Of a DNA stretch of 64,000 bases, positions 44,429 to 56,256 are shown one piece after another. Origin of the DNA: Stachybotrys elegans (taxonomy: Eukaryota; Ascomycota; Sordariomycetes; Hypocreales; Stachybotryaceae). The stretch covers positions 4,278,001 to 4,342,000 of the forward strand of contig JAGPNK010000001.1 in the NCBI GenBank assembly GCA_020746835.1. The letters are read 5' to 3'. Below the pieces are notes generated by a model. That model was not told where the DNA came from. It ran no database searches and saw only the letters and a program-made list of their open reading frames with translations. Every line of letters begins with the position of its first letter. Positions within the stretch are counted from its first letter, which is position 1. A program made the translations under genes and the position numbers.

Positions 44429-45641
44429 CTAGAGAATCTCTGTTATACGGTCTCCGCGGATGGACTGCCACCACCGTGATTGTCGTGCCAGTTCACCCTC
44501 ATCTCCACCTATGACATGAGACCATTTTCCTAAGAAGGCCTCGCTGGCTTCCCAGCTCCTCGGATCCCACGGCCTGCCCGAGGGAATGCCTGCCGAGGGA
44601 CCCCAGCAGGTCCAGCTCTCGAGACAGTCGCGGAAAAAGTCGTCTTCGTCGATTTCGTCCAGCATGCGGAGGAGGTTTCGCCGGAGATCTCTAAAGGGAA
44701 TGACGTCGATGTACGGATGATGATTAATGACGAGCTGGCCCTCGACGGGCCGCAGATCAAACTTGACATTGGTGTAGCTTTGACGGGACAAGGAGAGGAG
44801 AGCCTTGCTGTCGCTCTCCGAGGCAGACTCAAACTCGGGCCGGAAGAATGGCGACATGCCCAAATCGGTACAAAAGTCATTGTTGCTGATGCCGAGATGC
44901 AGGCAGTTCTCCTTGAGAGCCATAAAAACACACTGGGGATTGAAGAGCAGGTTGTTGATGAGAGGATCTGGGAGGAGGGAGGGACGAGGCTTCAGGCTTA
45001 TGGCGGGCATCAAGAGAACGGGACATCCGGGCTGGTGGAAACCCGGCATGCAGGAGAAGGTGGTGCTATCAGCTGAGAAACAGGCGAAGCTATCGTTCAG
45101 CCACTGCTGATAGTCAGGGCTGGGGGCGTGAGGCCCAAGATCACTACAGGCTGGAACCGAGTACGGGGATTGCGCAAACGACGACTGTTGGTAAGGCAGG
45201 TCGATCACGTCGAGCCCGAACTCTGAACCACTCGTGAGGTCCAGATCCAGAGCCCCCGTCTGGAAGTTTGCGATGCCAGCTCCGCATGCTCCGCCGGCCA
45301 CAGCTGCGTTTGCAGCGCAGCGCTCTAGCTCTTCTATGCGCTGCTTTTGTTTCTCCCCTACAGGCAGAGTGAAAAAGGAGAAGAGAATGTTAGCAGACTC
45401 CTCTGTCTCATGTGATTATGTGTCCGAGCCGGAAGGCGGAGATGCCGGGGGACGAGAAAGGGGAAACGCCAGGCCCCGGGGGGGCGATAGCCAGACCATT
45501 CTTCTTCTCCTGCAATATGGACGTACTGTAAAGCTTCTGCGACCTGCGGTTCTGCTCCCGCCTCTTGGCTGGGTCCTTGCGGTTGACTTTCTTCTTGGGT
45601 CTGGACGGCAGGGCCTGTAGAGCGCCAGGTGTCTCATGCAT
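44429..45641 (-). CDS. bZIP transcription factor with DUF3425 domain
   Basis: Predicted nuclear regulator of 347 residues from exons 45641-45527 and 45357-44429. The splice (donor GTACGT, acceptor TAG) completes the basic region: NRKDPAKRREQNRRSQKLY joins REKQKQRIEELERCAANAAV, matching the fungal AP-1-like NxxAxxxR pattern in relaxed form. The leucine zipper is short and weak (about two heptads), as is common in this class. The C-terminal half is DUF3425: NCLHLGISNNDFC, FRPEFESASESDSKALLSLS, DLRPVEGQLVINHHPYIDVI, FRDLRRNLLRMLDEIDEDDF and the tail block SWEASEAFLGKWSHVIGGDE. In filamentous fungi such factors act in stress, development or secondary metabolism; the target is unknown here. It diverges from the phosphatase gene at 46581. 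Confidence 0.9.
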
Positions 45642-46580
45642 GGTGGTTCCTGGCAGAGTTCAGACGACGTCCCACTCGGCTGTTGCGTTTATTTTGTTTC
45701 TCTTGCCCCTTTAGTGGCTCTCCCCATTGAAGTCATGTACTGTATTCCTCCTTCGGGGTTGCCTTGGTCGCAGATGGGCGTGTCGGAGAGAAACCGACTC
45801 TCAGCGGTTGACGTTGAAGTGGCTGATGTCAGCTACCTTGTGTGTGTGGTGACAGCCAATAAATGAGTTACCAGGTGGGGCCGTCTGAGCACATGTCTTG
45901 ACTTCCGTTTTGAAGCACCTTCCTCCACTCCTAATTAAGCCACAGGGTAGGTGCGTGCGGAGTGAAGGGTAGATGGTGGCAGCTTCCTTCCATACCTACC
46001 TTTCTCATGCACAAAATTTGGTTACAGCATCATGGACAAGTCTTACCTTGCCCACTATTCGATCATGGAGAGGACTACCCACCGTCGGCATCGAGGGACC
46101 CCGTCTATCAAAAGCATCAACCTACTACTAGCTTGAATAAACAAGATCAGGATGAGAGGGTCGCTGGCACATCAGTGGGGCAAGTATCGGTATGTACTGG
46201 CGCTGGACCTCCCTCACCCTTGTTTACTTGGCCCATAATAGTGGTTATTCCGATGTGACATATCAGTTTTTGACTTCATCAACCACCACATTCAGCAGAC
46301 CTGTGCGTTTCAAGCTCTTCAGCTCACTACTACACAGACCTACGCACACACGCTGCACGCGCACCTCAGCCATTCGCTCAACTCGGCAGTTTCCCCCCCC
46401 CCCCGCCCTCCCAAGGACGCCTCTCTTTCCTCGCTCTGCTTGGCCAGCAGCCCTTGCTGCTCCCTGCGTGCGCACGGTTCCTCTGCCTCTTCCGTTCCTC
46501 CGATTTCGACTTGTCTGGAGGGCGCCCCCCCCTTCACACGTCTGCTGGCTGTCGGTTCGTCTCGTCGGGTCCTCACCACA
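45642..46580. promoter_or_regulatory. Divergent promoter region with a C11 run
   Basis: 939 bp between the bZIP and histidine-phosphatase starts. A C homopolymer lies near 46392-46405 followed by CT-rich leader sequence. No gene seen. Confidence 0.5.
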
Positions 46581-47681
46581 ATGCCCCTTGAGAAGATCTT
46601 TGTGACCCGCCACGGGGTAAGTAGCCTGATGCCTGCTCTTGATATGCTCCGCGTCCACGATTAGGACTAGCAACCACCCCCTCCCTCGTCGTATCTGCAT
46701 GGTATCCATTCTCTGACCTGGGGACCTACGGCGAGGGCAATAGTTTCGCTCCAATTGGACCGTTGATCCAGCCACTGGCATCTATGCGGCCAGCATACCC
46801 TCGCCGACGGGCATCCCCGCAGATCCGGCCCTGACCTCTCACGGCGTTCAGCAGTCCAAGGAGCTGGCCCGCCACCTCATGGATCTAGACCCTCCCATCG
46901 ACCTGGTCTATTCCAGCCCATACTACCGCTGCCTGCAGACCATTAGTCCCTATGTCGAACTGAGGAAGCAGCGCCGTGCCGAAGGGGTACAGCCCCCCCT
47001 GGACACAACGATCCGCCCGGAGTTCGGACTGTGCGAGTGGTTTGGCTCTGCTCCGTTCGATCACCCTCAGCCGGCGTCACCTCATATTCTCAAGGCCATG
47101 TTCCCAGCTTATGACGAGGATTACGTGTCCGGCGTCGTACCGTCCAGCAAAGGTGAAACCCTCGTTCAGCTGTATGAGAGGGTGGCAAGGGGCCTTAGGG
47201 CCATCATCGATCGCTGCGACGCCGAGAACAAGAGATCGGTGGTGCTGTGCTCCCATGCAGCCGTCATCATCGCCATCGGGCGGATACTGACGGGTCAGGT
47301 TCCGGAGAGCCCCGATACTGAAGACTTCCGCGCCTTCACCTGCGGCCTGAGCCTGTACACCAGAGACCCGGCCGAGCACGGTGCCTCGGTGGATAAGCCC
47401 GGTATGTGCATGAGGCTGGTGTCTATGACTTATTGATCAGTCAAGCTGACAGCTGACCCCAAGCCAATTATCTTTTCCCCGCTATCGGCCGCTGGAATTG
47501 TGAATTGAATGGGGATTGCAGCTTTCTCAGCTCTGGCGAGGAACGAGGGTGGTGAGTCTCAGTACCTCCCATCACCCATTCGTCTGCTCAGCTGACTTTT
47601 CTCATTAGGTGCTTTTCTGGGGACGAATCTTTCCCTGGAACTGGCTCTATGACTCAAGTAGACGGCAGCCCCAAGCTGTGA
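46581..47681 (+). CDS. Phosphoglycerate-mutase-like histidine phosphatase (TFIIIC tau55-related)
   Basis: Predicted 284 residues from exons 46581-46616, 46744-47401, 47464-47551 and 47609-47681. The first exon is only 36 nt and ends inside the catalytic RHG motif; the join gives FVTRHGFRSNWTVDPATG. Other active-site elements are SSPYYRCLQT (second Arg) and VVLCSHAAVI (second His), so the phosphatase site looks intact. Further family blocks are DPALTSHGVQQSKEL, EFGLCEWFG and the C-terminal NGDCSFLSSGEERGW. This architecture matches the fungal family related to tau55 (Tfc7) of RNA polymerase III factor TFIIIC, although plain phosphatases share the fold. The third-exon acceptor (CAAG at 47463) is my least certain junction. 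Ends DGSPKL. Confidence 0.85.
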
Positions 47682-50600
47682 ATGACAGGATGCCACTTTC
47701 ACGGAGCACGACTCGTGTTGTAGCCATGCGAGCTAGGCAAGGATCTAGGCCCTACGGTAACACACAGCAAAGCATTCCCAACCTAGCGTAATACTGCCGA
47801 TAAAGCACCAAAGGGCATACATGGCCAACTATCCAACATGAGCATTCGAACTTGCTTTGCACGCATATTATTAGTGCACCGAAGAAACTCGCCCCTTGAA
47901 ATCCCTGGCGCTGATTATTTGGCCAAAGCTCCTGCCCACGGCTTGGCTCAAGCGAGCTGCTTACCAGTCCATATAATCGGCTGTGGCAAATGAAAGTTTC
48001 AAGCTGAGGCCTCGCGAAGACCTATCACTATCGTCCATCCCCCTAGCCGAGGGACGGGGGGCGCAGCTCTTGGGGCCAGAGGAGGTCCATGCATACACAA
48101 TTCAATCTGCAAAGCACGGGCCGAACCTCCACGGCCAGGCAGGAAGAATGCAACCCCTAGGTTGTATGTGTTTGTGAGATGGTCCTTTCATCCAATCTAT
48201 ATCTAAGCCCCGCAGCGGCGCATCTCCCCACTTGGGTAGGTGAAGAGGGGGGGGGTTGATTTAGTGCCCGGATCATTGTGTTTTGGCTCGACTTCACTGA
48301 GTACGAGATGTACCGGAAACCCTCCTTGGTGATGGCGACTCACCTGCAACCCTAATGCAATGCCTGGTGCTGTACGACCAAAGTATCCCGCTATACAGGA
48401 GTGGATCATGATCGCCGAGTGGCGCTGGAACCGGTTGTCTACAAACTGGCAGCCCAGTCCTTGATGCTGCGCAGATTCTGCTCGGATATCCGAGCTTCCG
48501 TTGCCGGTGGAAATTGTGACAAGATGCCAAAGTGATGCGGCCAAGGCTGCCAACCCGTCCGTGAGCAGCAGTATAGGACCGAAATGATGTGAATGGTGAT
48601 GCAAGCATGACAGGATCTGGCATACAGCCTGCCTTCCCTCTGGATGGCTCTTACGGCCAGGGAGGTAGAGACGAGGAAACGTGCTGCCTCCAGCGACATT
48701 CTGGCAGTGTAAGCTCCCCAAGAGTGAAATGCACTGCCCAGAAGCACAGCTGATACCTTCACAGCGCAAAACACGAAACGGCACAACCGGCTAGAGAGCT
48801 ACATATGCGTCGACACTGCAAGCCCGCGAGGTCATAACACAACCAATACTCCACATGGACCTGCATACTATGCAAGGAGTAACGCCTTTGATCACGGCTT
48901 TGAAAACCCAGAAGCTCGGCGACGTGAACAAGATGCTAGTGGTGATATGGCTTTATTGGGCAACCTTAGACCACGCCAAACCACAACAGGAGCAGACTTA
49001 CATGAGTGGCATGACTTTGACTTCATGTCTACTACTGCCGCATGGTCATATCATTTTCACTCTTGTGACTACAAAGCCGTCCCCTCCCCCCGTGGTAGGC
49101 TCATGACTTGCTCCGAGTCATGTTTGATTTGGTAAACCGTGGGCAAAATATCTCACAGGGCGGATCTAGGACGAAGCCCGTGCGACTTCCGTTGCTTGAG
49201 CCGCAGTTGACATAATATCCGGATGCGGGATGGGATGGGACGGCTTGGATGGGTGTGTGGCCACAAGTGTGGGATGTGGTATCCATTCGCCGATGAGGGG
49301 ACGACTAATCTGATTTGTACTACGCTTTGACATTGGCATACAACTACCGGGGTAGCTGAGCAACACCAAAAACACAGATCTCCCGGGTTGCGTCAGTTCT
49401 CTGGGATGGTGCAAGGAGTGACCCAGCCTCAAGGCAGACAGGGAGAGATCTTGTGCTGCTGCAGCTTTGTCCATTTGGGGTTCGCATTACCAACCTTCTG
49501 CATAGGATGCATCTGTGCCACGCCGCCCCTGTCCGGGGAAAAAGGCAATAAGGGCTGTTGGCACTGCCCCCCCCGAGTCTCCTGGAGTTGCACCATGGTG
49601 CTGGGATACAGCCAGGCGGTTTTGGATACGCATGCTCGGCATAAATTCTGTCTGCCAACGATAGCTGGCGAGTCTGGGCAATGCGCGCGGCCAACCGTGG
49701 GATTTTCCATGCATAGAAAGTGCCCGCCTGTGGTGATGCTTGCCCAGCTTCAATTGGCAAAGAGGATTTGTGTTGGTCTGAATTCACAGACTCGCATGAG
49801 CCCCATGTCCTCGGAGACCGTCGCCTGACCAAGGCTGTAATACATCTCGAGCCGCCCTGCTCTGCGATGCGGCGCCTGCACGGGGAAACGAATCCTTGAA
49901 TAGGATCGCTGCAACGGATAAGGGCAACAAGATATGCAGACGCCGAGGCAGAGGCCGTCATGGTGCAGATGCACGGCCAACAAATTGTGTCTGGATAGAC
50001 ACGGACAAGTCTGCCTGTACTGTGAGTACCGAGGCCTGTAGCTGCCATGGTTACACGTCAGATAAGGTATTATCTGCTGGTCCTGGTCCGTCCAGTTGTT
50101 GTCTCTACTCCACCCGATGCTTGCGCAGTTGGTTGTTGGCGCGTGCATATCTGGCTCCAGGTCCAAACGACGGAGGGAAATCTTGATCTAGCCAAGCCAT
50201 CTCCTCTCCCCCTTGCCTCCCCACCGTGGAGAAGAGAGCCAAGGGGAAAGGGGGGGCTCGGTGGTCCGCTGAGCCCTTGGGGGGGAACATGAGATGAGCG
50301 AGATGCTGCTGCAAGTGATCACTTCATGATGCTAAGGTGCTCGCTGTGGCGTCCCAAGACCCATTTTAGCGTGCGCTCAGGCAGTGTTCAGACCAGGAAC
50401 AGGATGGTAACGTAGCCAAGGTGAGTAACTGCACGACGGCACATCTCTTGTCTGGATTAGTACCCCTTCGCCCGCCGTGGAGACGCTGCGAGACGCCCAA
50501 GAACAGCAGCGACAAGAGCAGCACAAGGATGGGCTTGGATGAACAAGATGTGTGCCATGCTATTTTAGCCCACCCGCAATCGTGGAACCGGTGGGCTTTC

Positions 50601-51880
50601 TCCTACTCTCCCTCCCCCTTACCCATCCCAAGCCACCCCGACGCTACGCAGATACGGCGCACTGACTGGCAGCCATCCTTTGCACGTACCGTATTGTACT
50701 GCACCGTCTGTCTAGTGCATGCTGTTGGCCAGCGCACCCTTGCGGCTGACAGGCACATCATCGCCTCACTAAATCTCTTTGCAGGGGTAGGTGGCAGGAA
50801 TCGTATGGATTACCGATCCCATGGCACCCCCCAGTCGATGGATTCTAACCCACTGCTCTGGGGCAGGTTTTTTTGACAGGGCCATTCGGGGCGTATCGCC
50901 GGCAGCCCTCTCATATGGCCATGGCCATGGCCATGGGAAACGGTTAACGGTTGTCAAGGCAAGCGCTTGATTCCAACTGGATAAAACCACTTCCCCATGT
51001 GTTGTTGGAAAGCCATGCCGTTGCTCTGCGGTGAATGAGACGGCCTGGATCATGGATCACTGGCCATGGGTGGTCCAAACCATGTCACCCATGTCAGTCT
51101 ATCCTGCCTGTCAGTGTCTGGCGTGTCTGGCTATCTCGCTGCCTGTCTCTCCGACCTGACCTGCCTGCTCTTGGTTTGCTCTGCTTTCGCTGCTGCCTCG
51201 GCCAAGAGCTACAGACACGTTTCCAACAACGTGGGGCCGATGCTGGGAGTCCGCTGCTCTTTGCCCCTCTCCACCGCAGCGGACAGTGCGTCATGCATAA
51301 TCATTGAAGCATTCAGACTCGCCTTCCGCTACCTGCAAGACGTGACCAGTCACGGGCTTTGCGCAGAGTCCATCCAGCAGCAGGGCCGGGTGCGTGCGCA
51401 GGGCCGGTCGATCTATGGAGACCTTGCACCAGCTGGACAGGATATCTAGTGGTTCAACGGAATGGGCAGCGCCATGACCGGATGTTAGTGGTGCTGTGTA
51501 CACTTTTGAGTGATACTCTTTCTCCCATCCCATGCCCGCCTGCCTTCGAGACTTGCCACGCTCAGATTGTTGCTGTCTCGGATGGTCCATTGAGACGGGG
51601 TTAACGGCTGCGGGTGCCAAGTGCAAGTGCAAAGCACACGGTCTGGATGGTCCCAGAGATGCACAGCACAGACCGGGAACCATGAGATGACAGACACGAG
51701 AACACCCTTCCGCAACGGCAGTGCCAACACATTTCAGCCTCCCCTGTCTGCCTCGAAGCGCCTCATCATCCCAGGTACCGCTCGCGCCGATGTCTACGAG
51801 CCGATCCACAGCTGGCCGCCGTCCTGCTATGTATCCTCACCAACATGCCTGCGAAGTTATGTACGTTATGTATGTTGGTT
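47682..51880. other. Gene-poor region, nothing recognisable
   Basis: About 4.2 kb. Frames up to about 234 codons exist on the minus strand (for example 50048-49344) but with flat codon usage and no family resemblance. Simple features: ATGGCC repeated three times at about 50917-50936, and homopurine/homopyrimidine G/C runs near 48247, 49567 and 50280. No RNA gene was found. Confidence 0.5.
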
Positions 51881-52578
51881 GGCTTTCCTCTTGTTTGATA
51901 GGCACACATCTACGCCCCCCCTCCTCCCCCCTCCTCCTCATCCTCCTCCACACTCCTCTTTCACTTCCACTTCTGGCATCGCCCACCCTACCAATCGAGA
52001 CAATGTGTTGGAACTATACTCTACGGGGGGTGTGTGTATGCCGTTTTATTTCATTTTTCCCACCTCGCTCTGTTCTAGTTCACTGGCCTGCCAAAAAAGA
52101 AACGAAAGACCAAGCAGGCATCAGCGTGGGAGGAGGGGAGGGGGAGGGGGATCAGACGGTACTCAGATTTCCAGGGTCTCGACAACCAACCGCACGCACC
52201 ACTCATAACATTCAAGAAGGATCGTCACCCAAGTGTCTTTGTGTAAAAAGGTCGTGCCTCTGTGCTGCCCGTGCCCTCGTGTTCGTTATTCTTCGACATT
52301 TCTCTAGATACTTAAAGCTGTCTCTTACCCGCTTCTTCGATCTCTTCTTGCTCCTCTTGTGTCTCCAAGATAGTTTCTCCTTTCTTCCTGTGCACTCACG
52401 CTCTTTACTATCTTCAAGGCACAGTGCATCACCATCAACCTCATCATATTACCTACCCAGTTGCTTGTCTTGTTGGCTCTTCAGCCAAAAAAAAAAAACG
52501 GGTTTCTCCCGTCCTCTGCGGAACAAATCTCAGAAGCAGAGCGTTTTGCCCTTCCTCTCGTCTTCTCTGCCTTTCACC
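51881..52578 (+). promoter_or_regulatory. CT-rich promoter/leader of the Myb-like gene
   Basis: Pyrimidine-rich at 51905-51975 and again at about 52280-52570, with an A12-type run near 52487. The frame leading into ATG 52579 happens to stay open back to 51721 (286 codons), but composition is that of a leader (Ser, Leu, Cys, Phe). Confidence 0.45.
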
Positions 52579-53788
52579 ATGAGCTCAAGTCTAGACGGTC
52601 GTGAGCCGAGCCAGATTCACTTTGGCTCGGCTCTCAAGCCTGAGGGCAAGTCCTCTACCAACGTGCTCCCGTCGCTAAAGGAGCTGGCCGACCTACACAC
52701 AGGATCCTTCCCTCGGTCCAATCCTCTGCTCAACACGTCCCCCAATACGCCTCCCGTGTCCGACTCCAGGAGCCCAACGCTCCCGTGTGACTGTAAGTGA
52801 ACATTGTTGTCCGGGGGCTCCCTGCCATGACAACGCATCACTAACATTCATCGCGCCAGCACCTCCTAGTCTGTGGTCTCGAGACTCGTCACCCAAGTCA
52901 TCTGCTACTGGCTCCTCCAACTACGCCGTCGGTTCTGCAGTCAGGCTCCCCAGCCTTCACGAGTTTGATCTCGCCGTCGAGGACATCGCCCGGGCATACG
53001 GGCCACCTCGCACGCCTCCTTCGCCAATGCCTGGCTTGACCCCGCGACGCCTTCTTCCTCGCCCCCCAGTGCCAGCCTTCCCTGCATACACCACTCAAGA
53101 GTGCTTCCCGGGGTACGGACCCTCGGATGGCGGCGCCCACACGCACATGGGCTTCGATGCATACCCAAGCCCGCCCCCCGAGGGCGAGAACAGGCACATT
53201 AACCAAAAGTACACCACCGAGGAGGGTGACTTCATCATCTACGCCTGGCACGACAGGAAGCTCAAGTGGCAGCGCATCAAGCAGGACTTCGCAGCCATGT
53301 TCGGCCGCACCCCGGAGCGCACCGTCCAGGGCCTGCAGGCTTGGTACTACCGCATGAACCAGCGCATCCCCCTCTGGGACGAGGACGGCTGGCTGTGCTT
53401 TGAGAACGAAGACGACCTTGAGCCCAAGCACATCAGCATCAAGTGCCGCGACAGAGACGGCCAAGGCAAGCCCTCGGAGCCGCTCGGCCTCGCCCAGCGG
53501 TACCCCGAGCGCGCGATCCGCTACTCCTGGGTCGACCCGGAGCTGAAAAGAAAGGCCCAAGACTGGGGTAAGTTGATGAAACTCCACGACCAAGACGGAA
53601 GAGAAGGGGAGGAGGAGGAGGAGGAGGAAAGCACAGATGCCTCCCCGATCCGCTCGTCTCCCTCACAGAATTCTGGAAGAATGCACTTGCTAACAAAGAA
53701 CCTCTGAACAGCCACGAAGCGGGAGATGCAGTACCTCGACCGAAGGGAGAGGAGAAAGAGAAAGGACCAGAGGCGGCTGAAGCTCTGA
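52579..53788 (+). CDS. Myb/SANT-like DNA-binding-domain protein
   Basis: Predicted 332 residues from exons 52579-52792, 52860-53567 and 53712-53788. The first two-fifths are Ser/Pro-rich with LPSLKELADLHTGSFP and LPSLHEFDLAVEDIARAYG. Around residues 188-245 is a Myb/SANT-like helix-turn-helix: YTTEEGDFIIYAWHDRKLKW, QRIKQDFAAMFGRTPERTVQ, then GLQAWYYRMNQRIPLWDED with spaced tryptophans and aromatics. After it come YPERAIRYSWVDPELKRKA and a very basic C-terminus, REMQYLDRRERRKRKDQRR, likely a nuclear signal. Intron 1 (67 nt) has a CTAAC branch. Intron 2 (144 nt) has GTAAGT, GCTAAC and CAG, but stays open for most of its length; retention would swap the basic tail for a Glu-rich one. Target genes unknown. 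Start MSSSLDGREPSQIHFG is chosen on composition. Confidence 0.82.
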
Positions 53789-54861
53789 GCCCACGACCAC
53801 GCTCCGATCGACAGCAAGCTCACTGCGCACAAACCACACGGAAGCCTTCTTTCCTTTGCATACTATTTCCTTTTTTTTTCCTTTTTTTTTCCTTGCATCT
53901 ATTTTCCTCCTACGTCTCATCGGGTTCAGAACGCCTGCCCCATTTCTTTTGTCTTTCCTTGTAGCAATACGCGCGCCTCTGCCCTCTTCCTCCCCGCGCA
54001 AGCAAATGTTCCAGTCATGCTCCCTCACCATGGGCGGGAGGCGAGAGGGGAATGTGCGAGACCTTGTACGATTAACATGAATGGAGGAGCCGAGCGAGAG
54101 GAGGAAAGGCTCCATGAGCGCCAGAGCCCACCCGCAGACGATGTATGACGAGGTCGTGGAGGAGATGGGGTTCGGCTGGGGGGATGTGTGACTATCAACC
54201 TGAAGTTTATGAGTATGAAATATTGGACGCTAATGTCTTAATGGGAAAAGTTCCCGGGTACTTGCTACCCTTTGGAAGGCTGGGGGAAAGAAAAACAACG
54301 GGGGGGAGAAGCATGTACTCTAGCCAGCAGCGATATTATTATACGATAACGATATCTCTTATGAACTTTCTACTTGCTGTCGTGATGACCTCAAGTTTGC
54401 AATGTCCGATACAATCGTAGAAACTCGCTGTAAGCCGACAGAGGGGTCCGTACCGATGATCTCCGTTGAACAAAGCGAGCTTTGCCGCGCGTGGGGTTGG
54501 CCACGTGGGCCATCCAGAGATCCCGCCTGCTGAATATGGTCCTGCCGTCATTTCCCCCTGAAACGCCAAGGGAGAGAGGCTTCACTCGAGGCAGCTTCGG
54601 GCCAATGTCCAAGTCTATGTCGTTGTTGTGCCGCACCGTGAGCCATGTGGCCAAGGGAGACGACATTGGGCGGCACAGCGAAGAATCCCCTTTCTGTAAC
54701 TCGGATACCCAGATGGCTCGGCCACACGCACAGAAGCCTGACGAGCGCGCGGGGAGCTGGTCACGAAGACTCTCGAATAAGGTTTCCCGAAGAAGAGGGA
54801 GTGGAAGCCGACGAAGCAGAAATAGAAATAGAAGAGAAGGGGTTTGTCGACAGCGGACCGG
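53789..54861. other. Convergent 3' regions of the Myb-like gene and IWR1
   Basis: About 1.07 kb. T-rich tracts (T9-T10) lie near 53869-53890 just after the Myb-like gene. No coding character and no RNA gene seen. Confidence 0.5.
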
Positions 54862-56256
54862 CTACTCATAGCCGGCTCGTCGTTTCATGTAGGTCCTGAT
54901 CCGGGCCATGGTGGCGTCGTCATCGTCTCCCTCGAGGATCATTTCGTCCTCGTCGCTCTCATGGTAGTCGCGGTTGTCGAATTCCTCTTCATCTGAGGCA
55001 TTGGCGGTTCGGTACAAGTAGGCTTGACGGTTGTACTCGTCATCCGTGTCTACTTCATCTTCTGGGTAGTCGGCGGCGTAATAGTTCTCAGCTGTGAAAT
55101 GTCAGTTTTGAAACTTGCCATCTCACCAGCGCCCTATTGAGGGCTACAACAAGGCACGTACCATTCTCGTCCTCATCATCCTCCAGCATCTCGTCCTCGT
55201 CATCACGCTCGGGTCCGAAAAACAGCATCCTCTCCTCCTCGCCGTCCAGTACCAGCAAGCCCACATCTGCAGGGGCAATGTCCAATGCCATAGACTCGAC
55301 AGGGACGCGAATGTACTCGTCGATGACCCAGTCGCCTTCCTCGCCTTCCTCTTCGCTTCCATCGCCCATGGCTGTATCGGAATTATCGTCTGCAGTCTCG
55401 ACAGGTTGGGGATGTCGCTCCGAATATCGTTTGGCCGGAGCCTTGGGCCTGAACTTGGGGGCCTTTTCGGCAGCCTTCTCCTGCTCCATCTCATGCAGGT
55501 TGGCGCCGATTTCGTTCAAGACCCATTGATTCATATCGGCCGCAATCTTGTCCATATCCTCATTGTGATGATTCTTCAGGGATGGAGGTAGCGGGGCGTG
55601 AACTGGGACCTCTTTTTCTTTCTGCGGCTGGACTGGCCGCTTGGAAGCAGTGGGCTTCTTGAGTGGCTGGCTCATGTGCTGCGAGATGGTACCTGCTTGA
55701 AGAGCCTGCTCGGCCCGCTGCGACCTCTTCTTCCGAGTACGCTCGACAAACACGGCCGGGCTCGCTCTGTAGTTCTTGTTGATTCCTGAACGAAAGTTCT
55801 GGGCGGGATCTGGCGAAAGTAGAGAGCGTGAGATGTGAAATCTTCTGGGCTCGGCCAGCCCATCACCAGCGGCAAGTGCGGCGGCGCGTGACGGGCTCTT
55901 GGCCCTAGCGACTGGCCGTGAGGCTATCGAAGCGGCAGACGCATCTTGCGGCTTCCGCGGGGAGAGTTTGTCGTCCGGCTCGGAGACGTGGATGAGGGGC
56001 TGCGGAACATGGTTGGAGGTGGTGGTTGGCGACTTGGGGGTAGCGGCGTCCCGTCGTTGATAGACCCAGTGAGAGCCGCTGCGGTGACGCTTGGCACCCT
56101 GGTCGAGCTCTGCAGAGTGTCAGATCACCAGAGTTTGGACAAGGCGGGCGCCTGGGTAGAAAGGGTACGGGATAAGGGCGACGCACGTAGGAAGGTGACG
56201 GGAGACTCGTCGACGAGTTTGCGCTTGACACGAATAACCTGCGGCGGCATCGACAT
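54862..56256 (-). CDS. iwr1: RNA polymerase II nuclear import factor IWR1
   Basis: Adaptor that binds assembled RNA polymerase II and carries it into the nucleus through karyopherin alpha. Predicted 415 residues from exons 56256-56187, 56109-55162 and 55091-54862. The N-terminus MSMPPQVIRVKRKLVDESPV carries the basic 'VIRVKRK' motif characteristic of the family, the proposed import signal region. A basic segment, VFVERTRKKRSQRAEQ, follows near the middle. The diagnostic C-terminal acidic/aromatic block reads DWVIDEYIRVPVES, then after the last splice ENYYAADYPEDEVDTDDEYN and EEEFDNRDYHESDEDE. The frame ends RAGYE. Both introns (77 and 70 nt) have standard ends. A second ATG two codons downstream (Met3) is an alternative start. 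Confidence 0.92.

Noticed and set aside
51721..52578. 286-codon in-frame N-terminal extension of the Myb-like protein
   Set aside because: Translation is Ser/Leu/Cys/Phe-rich leader-like sequence crossing CT and poly-A tracts; MSSSLDGREP at 52579 begins the protein-like sequence.
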